The notes beneath the pieces are model-generated. The model saw nothing but the letters and a program-made list of their open reading frames with translations, searched no databases and had not been told where the DNA came from. A stretch of DNA of 64,000 bases from Sulfitobacter maritimus. Lineage in GTDB: Bacteria > Pseudomonadota > Alphaproteobacteria > Rhodobacterales > Rhodobacteraceae. Made by a program: the position numbers and the translations under genes. How positions within the stretch are numbered: the first letter of the stretch is position 1; each line of letters starts with the position of its first letter. The stretch covers positions 591,214 through 655,213 of the forward strand of contig NZ_JABVBB010000038.1 in the NCBI RefSeq assembly GCF_013346665.1, written 5' to 3'. Below, piece by piece: positions 8,377 through 17,209 of this stretch.

Positions 8377-10085
8377 CAGAACAGGAAGTAGCGCTGCGCC
8401 ATAGGCACTTCGCTGGCCGGTTCATGGTCCGCGATCTCTCCGTCGATCTTGACCGAATAGGTATCGGGGTCGACTTCGATCCGGGGCAGGGCGGTGTTTT
8501 CGGGCATGTCCTCCTTACCGCGTCCGCGGGTGTTCTCAATGGCGACGAACTTGCGGTTGGTGTTGATCCGGTCCGCAATGCCGTCGTCAATCGCCGCTTG
8601 CGAGACAAAGGCCAGGGAGGTCGCGCCGGAGGCGGGGGAGTGAACGTTGTATCCGGTCCGCTCCATCACCGGTTGCGGTGTCGGGATAGAGGCATTGGGA
8701 TCACCCAAAGCCGCCGTGGCCACCATGCCGCCGGTAAAGACCGTATGCGGGCGCACGCCAAAGAGGGCGGGTTGCCACATGACGATATCCGCCTTCTTGC
8801 CAACCTCGATCGAGCCGATCTCGCGCTCCATCCCATGGGCGACGGCGGGGCAGATCGTATATTTCGCCACATAGCGCCGGGCGCGCATGTTGTCGGCGCG
8901 GGTGTCACCGGGGGCCGCGCCGCGCAGTTTCTTCATCTCATGCGCGGTCTGCCAAGTGCGCATGACCGTCTCACCAATCCGCCCCATCGCCTGTGCATCC
9001 GACGACATGATCGATATCGCGCCCATGTCTTGCAGGATATCTTCGGCGGCGATGGTGCCCGCGCGCACCCGGCTTTCAGCAAAGGCCAGATCATTCGGCA
9101 CCTGCGGGTTCAGGTGGTGCGCCACCATGACCATATCGAGATGCTCGGCCACGGTGTTATGGGTGAAAGGCCGCGTGGGGTTGGTCGAGGCGGGCAGCAC
9201 GTTACGCTCCCCTGCGATGGAGATAATGTCAGGCGCGTGACCGCCGCCAGCGCCTTCGGTGTGGAAGGCATGAAAGGTGCGGCCATCGACGGCTTTCAGC
9301 AGGTCTTCGACAAAGCCCGCCTCGTTCAGCGTGTCCGAGTGGATCGCCACCTGCACGCCGGATTCTTCAGCCACCGACAGGCAGGCATTAATCGCGGCAG
9401 GGGTGGCGCCCCAGTCCTCATGTACCTTGAAGCCACCAACACCGCCGCGCAACTGTTCCCACATGGCTTCTTTCGACATGGTGTTACCGCGTCCGAGGAA
9501 CAGCACATTGACTGGCCAAGGGTCGAAACCTTCGAGCATCCGCTCCATCCACCACGCCCCCGGCGTCGCGAGCGTCGCCTTGGAGCCTTCTGTCGGGCCA
9601 GTGCCGCCGCCGGTGACAGTGGTAACACCCGCCGCCAGTGCCACCTGCAACATCTGCGGGCCGACGAAATGTACGTGTGTGTCGATGGCGCCCGCCGTGG
9701 CGATCAGGCCGTTGCCCGCCATGACTTCTGTCGAAGGGCCGATGACCAGCGCGGGGTCCACACCGTCCATCGTGTCGGGGTTGCCGGATTTGCCGATGCC
9801 GACGATGCGCCCGTCACGTACCCCGATATCGGCTTTGATCACGCCCCAATGGTCGAGGATAACGGCCCCCGTAATCACCAGATCAGGCGTGCCATCCGCG
9901 CGGGTGTGTGAGGATTGCCCCATCGACTCGCGGATCGACTTGCCGCCGCCAAAGACGGATTCATCACCGCCGCCAGAGCGGTCTTCCTCGACCTCAATCG
10001 TCAGGCAGGTATCGGCCAGCCGGATGCGGTCCCCCTTGGTCGGGCCGTATGAGGCGACATATTCGCGGCGATCAATTCTTTGCAT
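8376..10085 (-). CDS. ureC: Urease alpha subunit UreC
   Basis: Catalytic subunit of urease (urea to ammonia and carbamate), 569 residues. Nickel ligands are all visible with a constant +3 offset from Klebsiella numbering: H137 and H139 (DTHVHF), K220 carbamylated lysine (GFKVHEDW), H222, H249 (AIHSDT), H275 and D363 (SSDAQAMG), with catalytic H323. The active-site flap reads VAHHLN, so the usual cysteine (Klebsiella C319) is alanine A322. Start at ATG 10085 is chosen for length and the AAGGGGAG about 9 bases upstream; an earlier in-frame start at 10127 would add 14 residues. It overlaps ureB by 14 bp. Confidence 0.97.
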   Translation of the reverse strand: MQRIDRREYVASYGPTKGDRIRLADTCLTIEVEEDRSGGGDESVFGGGKSIRESMGQSSHTRADGTPDLVITGAVILDHWGVIKADIGVRDGRIVGIGKSGNPDTMDGVDPALVIGPSTEVMAGNGLIATAGAIDTHVHFVGPQMLQVALAAGVTTVTGGGTGPTEGSKATLATPGAWWMERMLEGFDPWPVNVLFLGRGNTMSKEAMWEQLRGGVGGFKVHEDWGATPAAINACLSVAEESGVQVAIHSDTLNEAGFVEDLLKAVDGRTFHAFHTEGAGGGHAPDIISIAGERNVLPASTNPTRPFTHNTVAEHLDMVMVAHHLNPQVPNDLAFAESRVRAGTIAAEDILQDMGAISIMSSDAQAMGRIGETVMRTWQTAHEMKKLRGAAPGDTRADNMRARRYVAKYTICPAVAHGMEREIGSIEVGKKADIVMWQPALFGVRPHTVFTGGMVATAALGDPNASIPTPQPVMERTGYNVHSPASGATSLAFVSQAAIDDGIADRINTNRKFVAIENTRGRGKEDMPENTALPRIEVDPDTYSVKIDGEIADHEPASEVPMAQRYFLF

Positions 10086-10629
10086 TGTCGAGCTCCCCTT
10101 TGCACAGTCCGCGCAGACCCAGAACAATGCGCTTGCCTTGAATGGGCACCAAATTCACCTCCGCCACGGCACCGGGTTCAAACCGCTCGGCTCCGCCCGA
10201 CAGCACCGCAAGGCGTTTGCCCCAAGCGGCATCTCGGTCAAATTCCAGCGCGGCATTCACCTCAGCGAAATGGAAATGCGAGCCGATTTGGATCGGGCGG
10301 TCCGATGTGTTGGCGACGCGGATCGTCGTGACCTCTAGCCCGTCGTTGATAATGACATCGCCCTCGCCATAGAGGATCTCGCCCGGAATGATCGGATCAG
10401 CGTCATGGTCGAGCGCGTCTTCCGTCTGCCGCCGGGGCGCTTGGCGTGTGCCGCCGCCGGGCCGGCGCGGCTCACTGGGGCCACTTGGGCCGGAGGATTT
10501 CGTGCGTTCGTCGGATTCCGCGCTTGTCAGATCATAATCGCGGCCGGGGTCATCCGTCTCGTGACTGGGCCGCTCAGAACTGGCGTTGTCAGACACAAGC
10601 TGCGCGAAGGGGTTGAGCTTTTTGGTCAT
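10072..10629 (-). CDS. ureB: Urease beta subunit UreB with an N-terminal extension
   Basis: Structural subunit of urease. The beta-type core begins at about residue 80 ([18 protein letters not shown]) and includes [17 protein letters not shown] and the terminal [12 protein letters not shown] normal UreB is about 100-110 residues; this one has 185. The first ~79 residues are polar, charged and rich in Ser, Pro, Arg, Glu and Asp, probably disordered, with no motif I recognise. I see no good internal start at the core, and the ATG at 10629 is coupled to the ureA stop (ATGA), so the extension seems genuine. Some ureases fuse UreA to UreB, but this is not such a fusion. Confidence 0.93.
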   Translation of the reverse strand: MTKKLNPFAQLVSDNASSERPSHETDDPGRDYDLTSAESDERTKSSGPSGPSEPRRPGGGTRQAPRRQTEDALDHDADPIIPGEILYGEGDVIINDGLEVTTIRVANTSDRPIQIGSHFHFAEVNAALEFDRDAAWGKRLAVLSGGAERFEPGAVAEVNLVPIQGKRIVLGLRGLCKGELDNAKN

Positions 10630-10928
10630 CGGATCGGCTCCATCACTGTCACGAGTTTGGTGCCATCGGGAAAGGTGGCCTCGACCTGAATTTGGGCGAT
10701 CATCTCAGGCACGCCCTCCATCACGTCATCGCGGCTCAGCACATTACGACCGGATTCCATGAGATCGGTCACCGTCTCGCCGTCTCGCGCCCCTTCGAGG
10801 AGGTAGGAGGTCAACAACGCGGTGGCTTCGGGGAGGTTCAGTTTCAGGCCGCGTTCCCTGCGCTCCAGCGCAAGCTTTCCGGCCGTATAGATCATAAGAC
10901 GCTCTTGTTCGTGCAAGCTGAGTAACAT
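10626..10928 (-). CDS. ureA: Urease gamma subunit UreA
   Basis: 100-residue gamma subunit with the expected family sequence: [18 protein letters not shown] at the start, [19 protein letters not shown] in the middle, and [22 protein letters not shown] near the end. It is the first structural gene of the operon. GGAGGG precedes the ATG by about 6 bases. The 144-bp gap upstream, shared with the end of the siderophore-interacting protein gene, should hold the urease promoter; I could not define -35/-10 boxes with confidence. Confidence 0.96.
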   Translation of the reverse strand: MLLSLHEQERLMIYTAGKLALERRERGLKLNLPEATALLTSYLLEGARDGETVTDLMESGRNVLSRDDVMEGVPEMIAQIQVEATFPDGTKLVTVMEPIR

Positions 10929-11072
10929 CCGTACCCTCCAAAAACATAAGCTATGCAGCGATACTTGAAATTTTAGACGGCAAAGTCACGCATTATTAAA
11001 GGGCAGCGAGGCTTACCTTTGCGGTCGTCAAATCAGGTTTTTGTCAGTTTTATCTGTAACTTAAGCGCTAAG

Positions 11073-12107
11073 TCACCTGCGCCAATAAGCCGTGCTCATC
11101 TGCTGACCCTTGCCGAGGCCAAGCGGGCCCTTAAAGTGGTCGCGCAACGCCTTGGCAGTTGCAAACTCCCCCGCGAAAAAGCCGTAGCCCACGCCAGGGT
11201 TGGTCAACTCCCGTGCAACGTCTAACACGCTGTCATCAAAGGTATTCGGTGTCAGACGATGCAGGCGCAGCCTGCTCGGTGGGAGGTAGTCTTCGGCGCG
11301 CAGACTGTCGGGCAGGGCCAGCACAACGTCGCCTTTGGTGTCCTGCGGCAGCTTTGCCAGCAGTTGCGCCACTATGGGCAAGCCTGTGCCGTCTGCAGCG
11401 ATGAAATAAGAAGACGCTTGGGGAAGCGCGCTGAGCCCTACCGGACCCATGGCCCCTATCTTCTGCCCTGCGCGTGCTTCTTGCGCCCACCGAGATATCA
11501 GTCCAGCACCGTGACGCACCACGTCGATGTCGACCTCCTCGCGTTCCGGGCGGATGTTTTTGAGTGTCACATAACGGGCATGAAGGGCATCGGCACCCTT
11601 GGGCCAAACGGGCGCACCATTGGCCCCCATCACTGGCCAGACCGGCCTGCGGGTTGGATCACAGGGCAGGACCAGCCTTAGGTGTAGCCCCTGTGCTGCG
11701 AGCTTGTCGATGTCTGGATAGTGCAGGGTGACGCGTTGCATCCCTTCGAACAGCAGTGTGCTGCGGCGCACGGTGAGCAGACGGAAATTGCTGGGTGCAA
11801 CCCCAGCCTTTTGCGCAACCCCCTGCCAGCGGATCGTTTCCGCAAGCGCCGGGTCAATCGCCGCGATGTGATGCACCAGACCCTCTTTAGAGAACTGCAT
11901 CGCATTGTCATTCGGGGCCTGAAGCCGCACATCCAATGCCTGCGCGTGTAGGGCGAATTCGATCCGGTAGCCGTCTTGCTCAAACACATGCCGATCCGCC
12001 TTGGTGCGAAAGGCCATGCCGTGATCGTCCCTCAAATGCGACAGGATTTTCGCGGTCACGTCCTGAGGTGCATCAAGGGAGATAGTGGTTTGGGCTGTGG
12101 CAGTCAT
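11073..12107 (-). CDS. Siderophore-interacting protein (ferric-siderophore reductase) with N-terminal DUF2218
   Basis: A cytoplasmic flavoprotein thought to release iron from imported ferric siderophores by NAD(P)H- or ferredoxin-dependent reduction. Residues about 1-95 resemble the DUF2218 domain (TAKILSHLRDDHGMAFR...). Residues about 110-344 are ViuB/SIP-like: the FAD-binding RYVTLKNIRPEREEVDIDVV and GPVGLSALPQASSYFIAADGTGLPIV, then a C-terminal NAD-binding half (GYGFFAGEFATAKALRDHF). It is the last gene of the iron-siderophore cluster, separated from the receptor gene by a strong hairpin, so its level may be lower than that of the receptor. Confidence 0.88.
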   Translation of the reverse strand: MTATAQTTISLDAPQDVTAKILSHLRDDHGMAFRTKADRHVFEQDGYRIEFALHAQALDVRLQAPNDNAMQFSKEGLVHHIAAIDPALAETIRWQGVAQKAGVAPSNFRLLTVRRSTLLFEGMQRVTLHYPDIDKLAAQGLHLRLVLPCDPTRRPVWPVMGANGAPVWPKGADALHARYVTLKNIRPEREEVDIDVVRHGAGLISRWAQEARAGQKIGAMGPVGLSALPQASSYFIAADGTGLPIVAQLLAKLPQDTKGDVVLALPDSLRAEDYLPPSRLRLHRLTPNTFDDSVLDVARELTNPGVGYGFFAGEFATAKALRDHFKGPLGLGKGQQMSTAYWRR

Positions 12108-12130
12108 CGGGCGCTTTCTGACGAGGGGAC

Positions 12131-12163
12131 GGAAAACGCGGCGCGCGAGGGACGCGCCGCGTT
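12131..12163 (-). terminator. Hairpin with T tract between receptor and reductase genes
   Basis: Read on the minus strand, an 11-bp perfect stem (AACGCGGCGCG / CGCGCCGCGTT) with a 7-base loop runs into TTTTCC. It lies 6 bases after the receptor stop codon and would partly terminate transcription before the siderophore-interacting protein gene. Confidence 0.75.
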
Positions 12164-12168
12164 GAGGC

Positions 12169-14265
12169 TCACCAGCTATGGGATAGCTTTACCGTGACTT
12201 CACGGCCTGGGCTGTAGAAGTCAGCATAGGAACCACCATAGGCAGTGTGCTTTTCGTCAAAGAGGTTGGTGACACTGGCAGACAGCGCGGTCCGTTCAGT
12301 TAGGTCGTAATTCACCGCCGCATCCACCACGACAAAGCTGCCGGTCTCGCCCGAAGCATTGGTGTCGCTGTAGTAATAGCCCCCGTTAAACCGCGCACCG
12401 AGACCAACAGTCAGATCACCGCGCCCTAGGTTCTCCCACGTCCGGCTGGCCCAGATCGAGGCGATATGCTCAGGCACCAGACCGGGGCGATTGCCAACAT
12501 TGCCAGAGGTGCCGTTCTCTTTGATCTCGGCATCAAGGTAGCTGTAAGCGCCGGTGAAGGTATATGCCCCGACCTCGGCCTTGGCCTCCAGATCAATCCC
12601 GCGCACGCCGATCTCGCCAATGGTTTCAGGCTGGTTGGTCGCCGGGTTGGTGCGGGTGATGTTGGACTTCGACAGGTCATAGACCGAGGCGGTCAGCAGT
12701 GCGTTGCTGCCCATCGGTTGCCATTTGCCGCCCAGTTCAAACTGCTCGCCCTCTTCCGGCTCCACGCCAAGGCCCGCCGGCACGGCGGATTGCGCGTAGT
12801 TGCCAAAGACAGCGATATTCGGCGTGATCTTATAGGTCAGGCCAAACCGCCCTGTGGTCTCGCTGATCTCGCCTGACTGAACCGTGGCGGCAAGGTTGTT
12901 GGTCTCGGTCACATCGATCCAATCGTGACGCAGCCCAAAGGAGGCGATGATCTGTTCGTTCCAGTTAAACATTTGCTGGAGGTAGAGCGCCTTGCCTTCG
13001 GTCTCGGTGTCGAGATCGGCATACATCGGCACGCTTATCGGGCGGCCTGTCGGCGTCGGGTTGTCAATATCCACCGAGGGAGCCGCGCCGTAGAAGCGTT
13101 GGTCGGACTCGTCGGACCAAGAGAATTCAACCCCCGCTGTCGTGGTGCTGGCCGCGCCGCCGACAAAGCCTTCATAGGTCAGATGCAGGTCTGAGATGAA
13201 ACTCTCGGCGGTGCCGTCGCTGGCGAAATAGGCACGGTCTACGGTGGTATCATTTGGCGAGTAATCGCTGACATAGGCGTAGCCGAAATCATCAGCGCTG
13301 TCGCTGTAGCGCAGCGAGCCTTCGAAGCTCAGCCCGCCGCCGAAATCATGGGCGCCCAACACGGAGACGGTGGTCCGCTCCGTTCCGCGGTAGTTGTAGT
13401 CCGGCTCGCCATAGAAAACATCCTCGCGGCTATAGTCCCCGCCCGAGGGGAAACCGCCGCTGCCCGGCACGGAATCGCGGTTCAGATGGTCGATGATAAC
13501 GGTTAGTTCCGACGCGTCAGAGGGCCGCCATGTCAGCCCGCCCATGGCAAAGGCCTCGTCATTCTCAGCCGTTGGATATTCCAACTCGCCATCGCGCATG
13601 AGGCCCGTAAAACGGTAGCTTAGCGTACCTTCTTCATCCAATGTGTCGCCAAAATCGACGCCGGTTTCTACGCTGCCGTAGGAATCGAGCGAGGTATAGA
13701 CAGAGCCAAACCGCTCTGCGCGGGGACGTTTGGTGACATAGTTGACCGAGCCGCCGGGGTCGGACAGGCCGAAGGTGGCAGAGGATGCTCCTTTGATCAC
13801 TTCAACCCGTTCAAAGGCAAAAGGCTCCTCACGCACCGCGCCGAAATTCGCGCCGAGTGTTAGCCCATCGCGGTAGGTATAGGCTTCAAAGCCACGCAGG
13901 ATGAAATAGTCAAAACGGTCGTCCGCGCCATAGCTGTCGGTGGAGGCCCCGGCGGTGTAATTCAACACCTGCTCGACGCTGTCTGCCCCCCGCGCTTCGA
14001 TCTCGCGGCTGGTGATGACCGAAACGCTGGCTGGAATGTTGATGATCTCGCCCGAGAGCTTGCCGCCGCTGCTCAGCTCGCTTGCCACCACAGTCTGTGC
14101 ATCCGACGCGCCGGAGGTGCGTGCGCTCGCCTGCAAGATCACATCATCCAGCTGATAGGCTTCTTGCGCCGAAAGCACGCCCGGCACCAAGGCCGTGCAG
14201 CACATCAATGCTGTTCTCAAAGGGCTGTGTCCGAAATGGCGCGATAGCGTGGGGGAAAGGGGCAT
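12169..14265 (-). CDS. TonB-dependent siderophore receptor
   Basis: Outer-membrane receptor, about 698 residues. A signal peptide ends near VLSAQ and a TonB-box-like DDVILQA follows. The plug domain spans about 45-190 (IINIPASVSVITSREIEARGA; YFILRGFEAYTYRDG; RVEVIKGASSATFG; GGSVNYVTKRP). A 22-strand barrel ends in an aromatic residue (VKLSHSW), as expected for BAM-assembled barrels. It imports ferric siderophores of FpvA/FhuE type; the ligand cannot be specified. ATG 14265 is preferred to 14277 because GGAG lies 6 bases upstream. The ABC importer genes lie directly upstream on the same strand. Confidence 0.94.
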   Translation of the reverse strand: MPLSPTLSRHFGHSPLRTALMCCTALVPGVLSAQEAYQLDDVILQASARTSGASDAQTVVASELSSGGKLSGEIINIPASVSVITSREIEARGADSVEQVLNYTAGASTDSYGADDRFDYFILRGFEAYTYRDGLTLGANFGAVREEPFAFERVEVIKGASSATFGLSDPGGSVNYVTKRPRAERFGSVYTSLDSYGSVETGVDFGDTLDEEGTLSYRFTGLMRDGELEYPTAENDEAFAMGGLTWRPSDASELTVIIDHLNRDSVPGSGGFPSGGDYSREDVFYGEPDYNYRGTERTTVSVLGAHDFGGGLSFEGSLRYSDSADDFGYAYVSDYSPNDTTVDRAYFASDGTAESFISDLHLTYEGFVGGAASTTTAGVEFSWSDESDQRFYGAAPSVDIDNPTPTGRPISVPMYADLDTETEGKALYLQQMFNWNEQIIASFGLRHDWIDVTETNNLAATVQSGEISETTGRFGLTYKITPNIAVFGNYAQSAVPAGLGVEPEEGEQFELGGKWQPMGSNALLTASVYDLSKSNITRTNPATNQPETIGEIGVRGIDLEAKAEVGAYTFTGAYSYLDAEIKENGTSGNVGNRPGLVPEHIASIWASRTWENLGRGDLTVGLGARFNGGYYYSDTNASGETGSFVVVDAAVNYDLTERTALSASVTNLFDEKHTAYGGSYADFYSPGREVTVKLSHSW

Positions 14266-14279
14266 AGGGGTCTCCATAA

Positions 14280-14360
14280 TAACCTAGTGAATCAGTCGGG
14301 AATCACTTACAGCCTCAGTTCGAGAGGTGCCAGTATAAACCTTACAAATTTACTAGGTTA
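14280..14360. promoter_or_regulatory. Control region of the receptor gene: AATCAGTC half-site and a 9-bp inverted repeat
   Basis: The 84-bp gap between the ATPase gene and the receptor gene holds GAATCAGTC at 14289-14297. This shares AATCAGTC with the perfect dyad at 18391-18405. It also holds a 9-bp inverted repeat, TAACCTAGT (14280-14288) with ACTAGGTTA (14352-14360). Both are consistent with iron-responsive control of the receptor, but neither is proven. Confidence 0.4.
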
Positions 14361-14361
14361 A

Positions 14362-15189
14362 TTAAGAGGCCGCTCTAGCTATTTGTTTCTGTGCGGCTTT
14401 ATGGCGTCCAATAGGGATCATCGCAGGCGTTTGAGAGACCGGGTCCATCACAATGCGGCAGGACAGGCCAAAGACAGTGCGCACCAATTCCTCGGTCAAG
14501 ACCTGCTCTGGCCTTCCCTCTGCGCGGATACCGCCACTGCCCACTGCGATCAGATGATCGGCGTAACGCGCAGCGAGGTTAAGATCGTGCAGCACCATGA
14601 CCACCGTGGTCCCCTGCGCGGCATTCAGATCAACCAGCAGGTCCAAAACTTCGATCTGATGCGCCACATCAAGAAAGGTTGTCGGCTCGTCCAGCAACAG
14701 CAAATCAGTCTCCTGCGCCAAGGCCATCGCGATCCAGACACGCTGTCTCTGCCCGCCGGACAGGGTATCGAGATCCCGGTCAGCGAGGCCCTCGGTCCCC
14801 GTCGCCTTTAGCGCGCGAGACACGGCGCGATCATCCTCTCGCGACCAGCGCGAAAACAGACCCTGATGGGGATGCCGACCGCGCCCGACAAGATCGGCCA
14901 CGGTGATGCCTTCGGGCACGATTGGCGACTGCGGCAAAAGCCCCATGACCTGCGCCAATTGGCGCGATGGCATATGATGGACCGAAGCCCCATCCAGCAA
15001 CACCGCTCCCGCCTTGGGCCGCAAGATCCGCGCCAGCGTGCGCAGCAGGGTCGACTTGCCCGAGGCATTGCCCCCCACAATCGCCGTGATCTTGCCTGCG
15101 GGAATGGCAAGGCTGACATCGTGCAAAATCACGCGGTTTTCATAGCCCGCGCTGAGATTGCGCGCTTCCAGTCGGTGGTCCAGCGTCAT
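14362..15189 (-). CDS. Ferric-siderophore ABC transporter, ATP-binding protein (FecE/FepC type)
   Basis: Cytoplasmic ATPase of the siderophore importer, 275 residues. Walker A is GGNASGKST (the usual Pro and second Gly replaced by Gly and Ala, still a valid P-loop). The Q-loop is in GLLPQSP, the signature is LSGGQRQR, Walker B is LLLLDEPT, and the switch is VLHDLN. It is most like FepC/FhuC. The start ATG overlaps the stop of the upstream permease by ATGA, so translation is coupled. It ends 97 bases before the receptor start codon. Confidence 0.95.
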   Translation of the reverse strand: MTLDHRLEARNLSAGYENRVILHDVSLAIPAGKITAIVGGNASGKSTLLRTLARILRPKAGAVLLDGASVHHMPSRQLAQVMGLLPQSPIVPEGITVADLVGRGRHPHQGLFSRWSREDDRAVSRALKATGTEGLADRDLDTLSGGQRQRVWIAMALAQETDLLLLDEPTTFLDVAHQIEVLDLLVDLNAAQGTTVVMVLHDLNLAARYADHLIAVGSGGIRAEGRPEQVLTEELVRTVFGLSCRIVMDPVSQTPAMIPIGRHKAAQKQIARAAS

Positions 15190-16211
15190 AAAGCGCCCCC
15201 ATTTTTGTTCACGCGGATGATGAGATACAAAAGAAACGGTGCGCCCACCGCGCCGGTGACGACGCCGACCGGCAACCGCGCAGGCAGTAGGAACTGGCCG
15301 ATGAAATCACCCACTATCACCAGCACGGCCCCCACGAGACCGGCTGCCCAAAGCAGGCCTTTTGACCCCGGCAACAGCCGAGCGGCGATTGGCCCCGACA
15401 GGAAAGCGACAAAGGCAATCGGCCCGGTTGCCGCAGTAGCAATGGCCACAAGTCCGACCGCCGCCAACGTCACCCGCAGCCTTGTGCGGTCAGGGTTAAC
15501 CCCAAGCGCTTCGGCAGTGTCATCGCCAAGGCGCAGAACCTCCAGATTGCGAGCTGTGCAGGCCAGCAGCCCGCCGAACAGCAAGAGCGAACCCGCGACG
15601 GGCAGCGCCTGCGTTAATTGTGCGCCATTCAGGCTCCCGGTCAGCCAGCGCATGGCTTCCGCACGGTCCCAAGCCGGTGCCTCTAGCAGCAGATAGGCGG
15701 TCACGCTGTCGAGCATGGCCGAAACCCCGATCCCGATCAGGATCAGCCTTGCGCCCGCGCCGCCCCCACGCGCGGAAAGCGCCCAGATCAGCACCGCTAC
15801 GCCAAGCCCCGCAGCCACCGCGACCAGCGACACCAGCCAACCATCGAGCGACAGGATAACGATGGCAAACACCGCCGCCGCGCCCGCGCTGGCGCTGATG
15901 CCGATAATGTCCGGGCTGGCCAGCGGGTTGCGCAGCATCGTCTGAAAAGCCACCCCGCCAAGGCCAAAGCTGACCCCTGCGAGTAAGCCCAGAACCGAGC
16001 GCGGCAGGCGCAGTTCGGCCACCACAAAAGCGCCCTCCGCCCCCGGCGCTCCGGTGAGGGCCAAGAGAACTTGCTCAGGCGACAGGCAACCCCGTCCACA
16101 ACTGAGCGTCAGGGCGAAGGCGCCAAATGTCAGCGCGGCCAGCAGCGAAAGCACCAGCCGAACGCCCGGCCTGCGCAGTGGGGGGAGCGTGGCAAAGGGC
16201 AGGGCGATCAT
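15186..16211 (-). CDS. Ferric-siderophore ABC permease (FecCD family, second subunit)
   Basis: A 341-residue inner-membrane permease with about ten hydrophobic helices. It carries FecCD motifs, such as RLPRSVLGLLAGVSFGLGGVAFQTMLRNPLASPDIIG and, towards the C-terminus, TGPIAFVAFLSGPIAARLLPG. It pairs with the next upstream permease as a heterodimer, FepD/FepG-like. It overlaps both neighbours by 4 bases (ATGA), indicating one tightly coupled transcript. Confidence 0.94.
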   Translation of the reverse strand: MIALPFATLPPLRRPGVRLVLSLLAALTFGAFALTLSCGRGCLSPEQVLLALTGAPGAEGAFVVAELRLPRSVLGLLAGVSFGLGGVAFQTMLRNPLASPDIIGISASAGAAAVFAIVILSLDGWLVSLVAVAAGLGVAVLIWALSARGGGAGARLILIGIGVSAMLDSVTAYLLLEAPAWDRAEAMRWLTGSLNGAQLTQALPVAGSLLLFGGLLACTARNLEVLRLGDDTAEALGVNPDRTRLRVTLAAVGLVAIATAATGPIAFVAFLSGPIAARLLPGSKGLLWAAGLVGAVLVIVGDFIGQFLLPARLPVGVVTGAVGAPFLLYLIIRVNKNGGAL

Positions 16212-17209
16212 AGCCCGCGCATCCGAAAGCTGCGGGCGGTCCAGATGAAAAACGGCGCGCCGACAAAGGCTGTGACAATGCCAACATCCAATTCATTGGG
16301 CCGTGCGATCAGCCGCCCCAGAACATCCGATAGCCCCAGCATAGAGGCTCCGGCTAGTGCTGAAAGCGGCAGAACAAGCCGGTAGTCCACGCCTGCGATC
16401 ATGCGGCACAGATGCGGCACAACCAGTCCGACAAACCCAATCGGCCCACATAGCGCCGTCGCCGTCCCACAAAGGATCACCGCACCCGCCGCCGCCATCA
16501 AGCGGCCCAAGGCCACGCTTTGGCCCAACCCGGTTGCAAGCTCTTCGCCCAAGGCGAGAGCGTTCAGAACGCGGGCCGACGCGAGGCACAGCAACAGACC
16601 TACGGCGGCAAAGGGCAGGGCGGGCAGCAGAGTGTCAAAACGCGCACCGCCCACGCCGCCGACCTGCCAAGATTGCACGCTGCCCGCGATGTCGTTGCGC
16701 GGCAGCACGACGGCGATGATAAAGGCCGAAACGGCCACCGAAGTCGCCGTTCCTGCCAGTGTCAGTTTCAGGGGCGTTGCACCGCCCTGACCGCCCGCTC
16801 CGATCAAATAGACAAAGACCGCGGTGAGCGCTGCGCCCGCGATGCCGAGCCAAAGAAAGCTCTGCGCCCCGCTGATGTTGAACCACGCGATGCCGATGAC
16901 GACGAACAATGCCGCCCCCGCGTTGACACCCAATATCCCCGGATCGGCCAGAGGGTTGCGGCTGATCCCCTGCATCACCGCGCCCGCCAGGCCCAAAGCA
17001 GCCCCGGCCAATAGCGCCAGTCCCGTCCGCGGCAGGCGCACCGCAACGGCGGCGGCGCCGATACTGTCAATCTGCCCGGTCATTCCAGCCCAGACTTCGG
17101 CCCAAGGCACCGACCGAGCGCCCAGAGTGAGCGATAAGACAGCGGTCAGCCCAAGCAGCGCCAGCAGAGCCGTAAAGCCATAGAGACGGGGGACGTGCTG
17201 CGCCTGCAT
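16208..17209 (-). CDS. Ferric-siderophore ABC permease (FecCD family, first subunit)
   Basis: A 333-residue permease with the FecCD pattern: VRLPRTGLALLAGAALGLAG, QGISRNPLADPGILGVNAGA and CGPIGFVGLVVPHLCRMIAG. It forms the channel with the following permease and docks the binding protein. Its ATG shares a base with the binding-protein stop codon (TGATG). The C-terminal RPNELDVGIVTAFVGAPFFIW is the usual family ending. Confidence 0.94.
   Translation of the reverse strand: MQAQHVPRLYGFTALLALLGLTAVLSLTLGARSVPWAEVWAGMTGQIDSIGAAAVAVRLPRTGLALLAGAALGLAGAVMQGISRNPLADPGILGVNAGAALFVVIGIAWFNISGAQSFLWLGIAGAALTAVFVYLIGAGGQGGATPLKLTLAGTATSVAVSAFIIAVVLPRNDIAGSVQSWQVGGVGGARFDTLLPALPFAAVGLLLCLASARVLNALALGEELATGLGQSVALGRLMAAAGAVILCGTATALCGPIGFVGLVVPHLCRMIAGVDYRLVLPLSALAGASMLGLSDVLGRLIARPNELDVGIVTAFVGAPFFIWTARSFRMRGL

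Noticed and set aside
8424..10338. Long plus-strand frames (495 and 353 codons) across ureC and ureB
   Set aside because: They are antisense to well-matched urease genes; high GC creates such open frames. Their translations show no domain.
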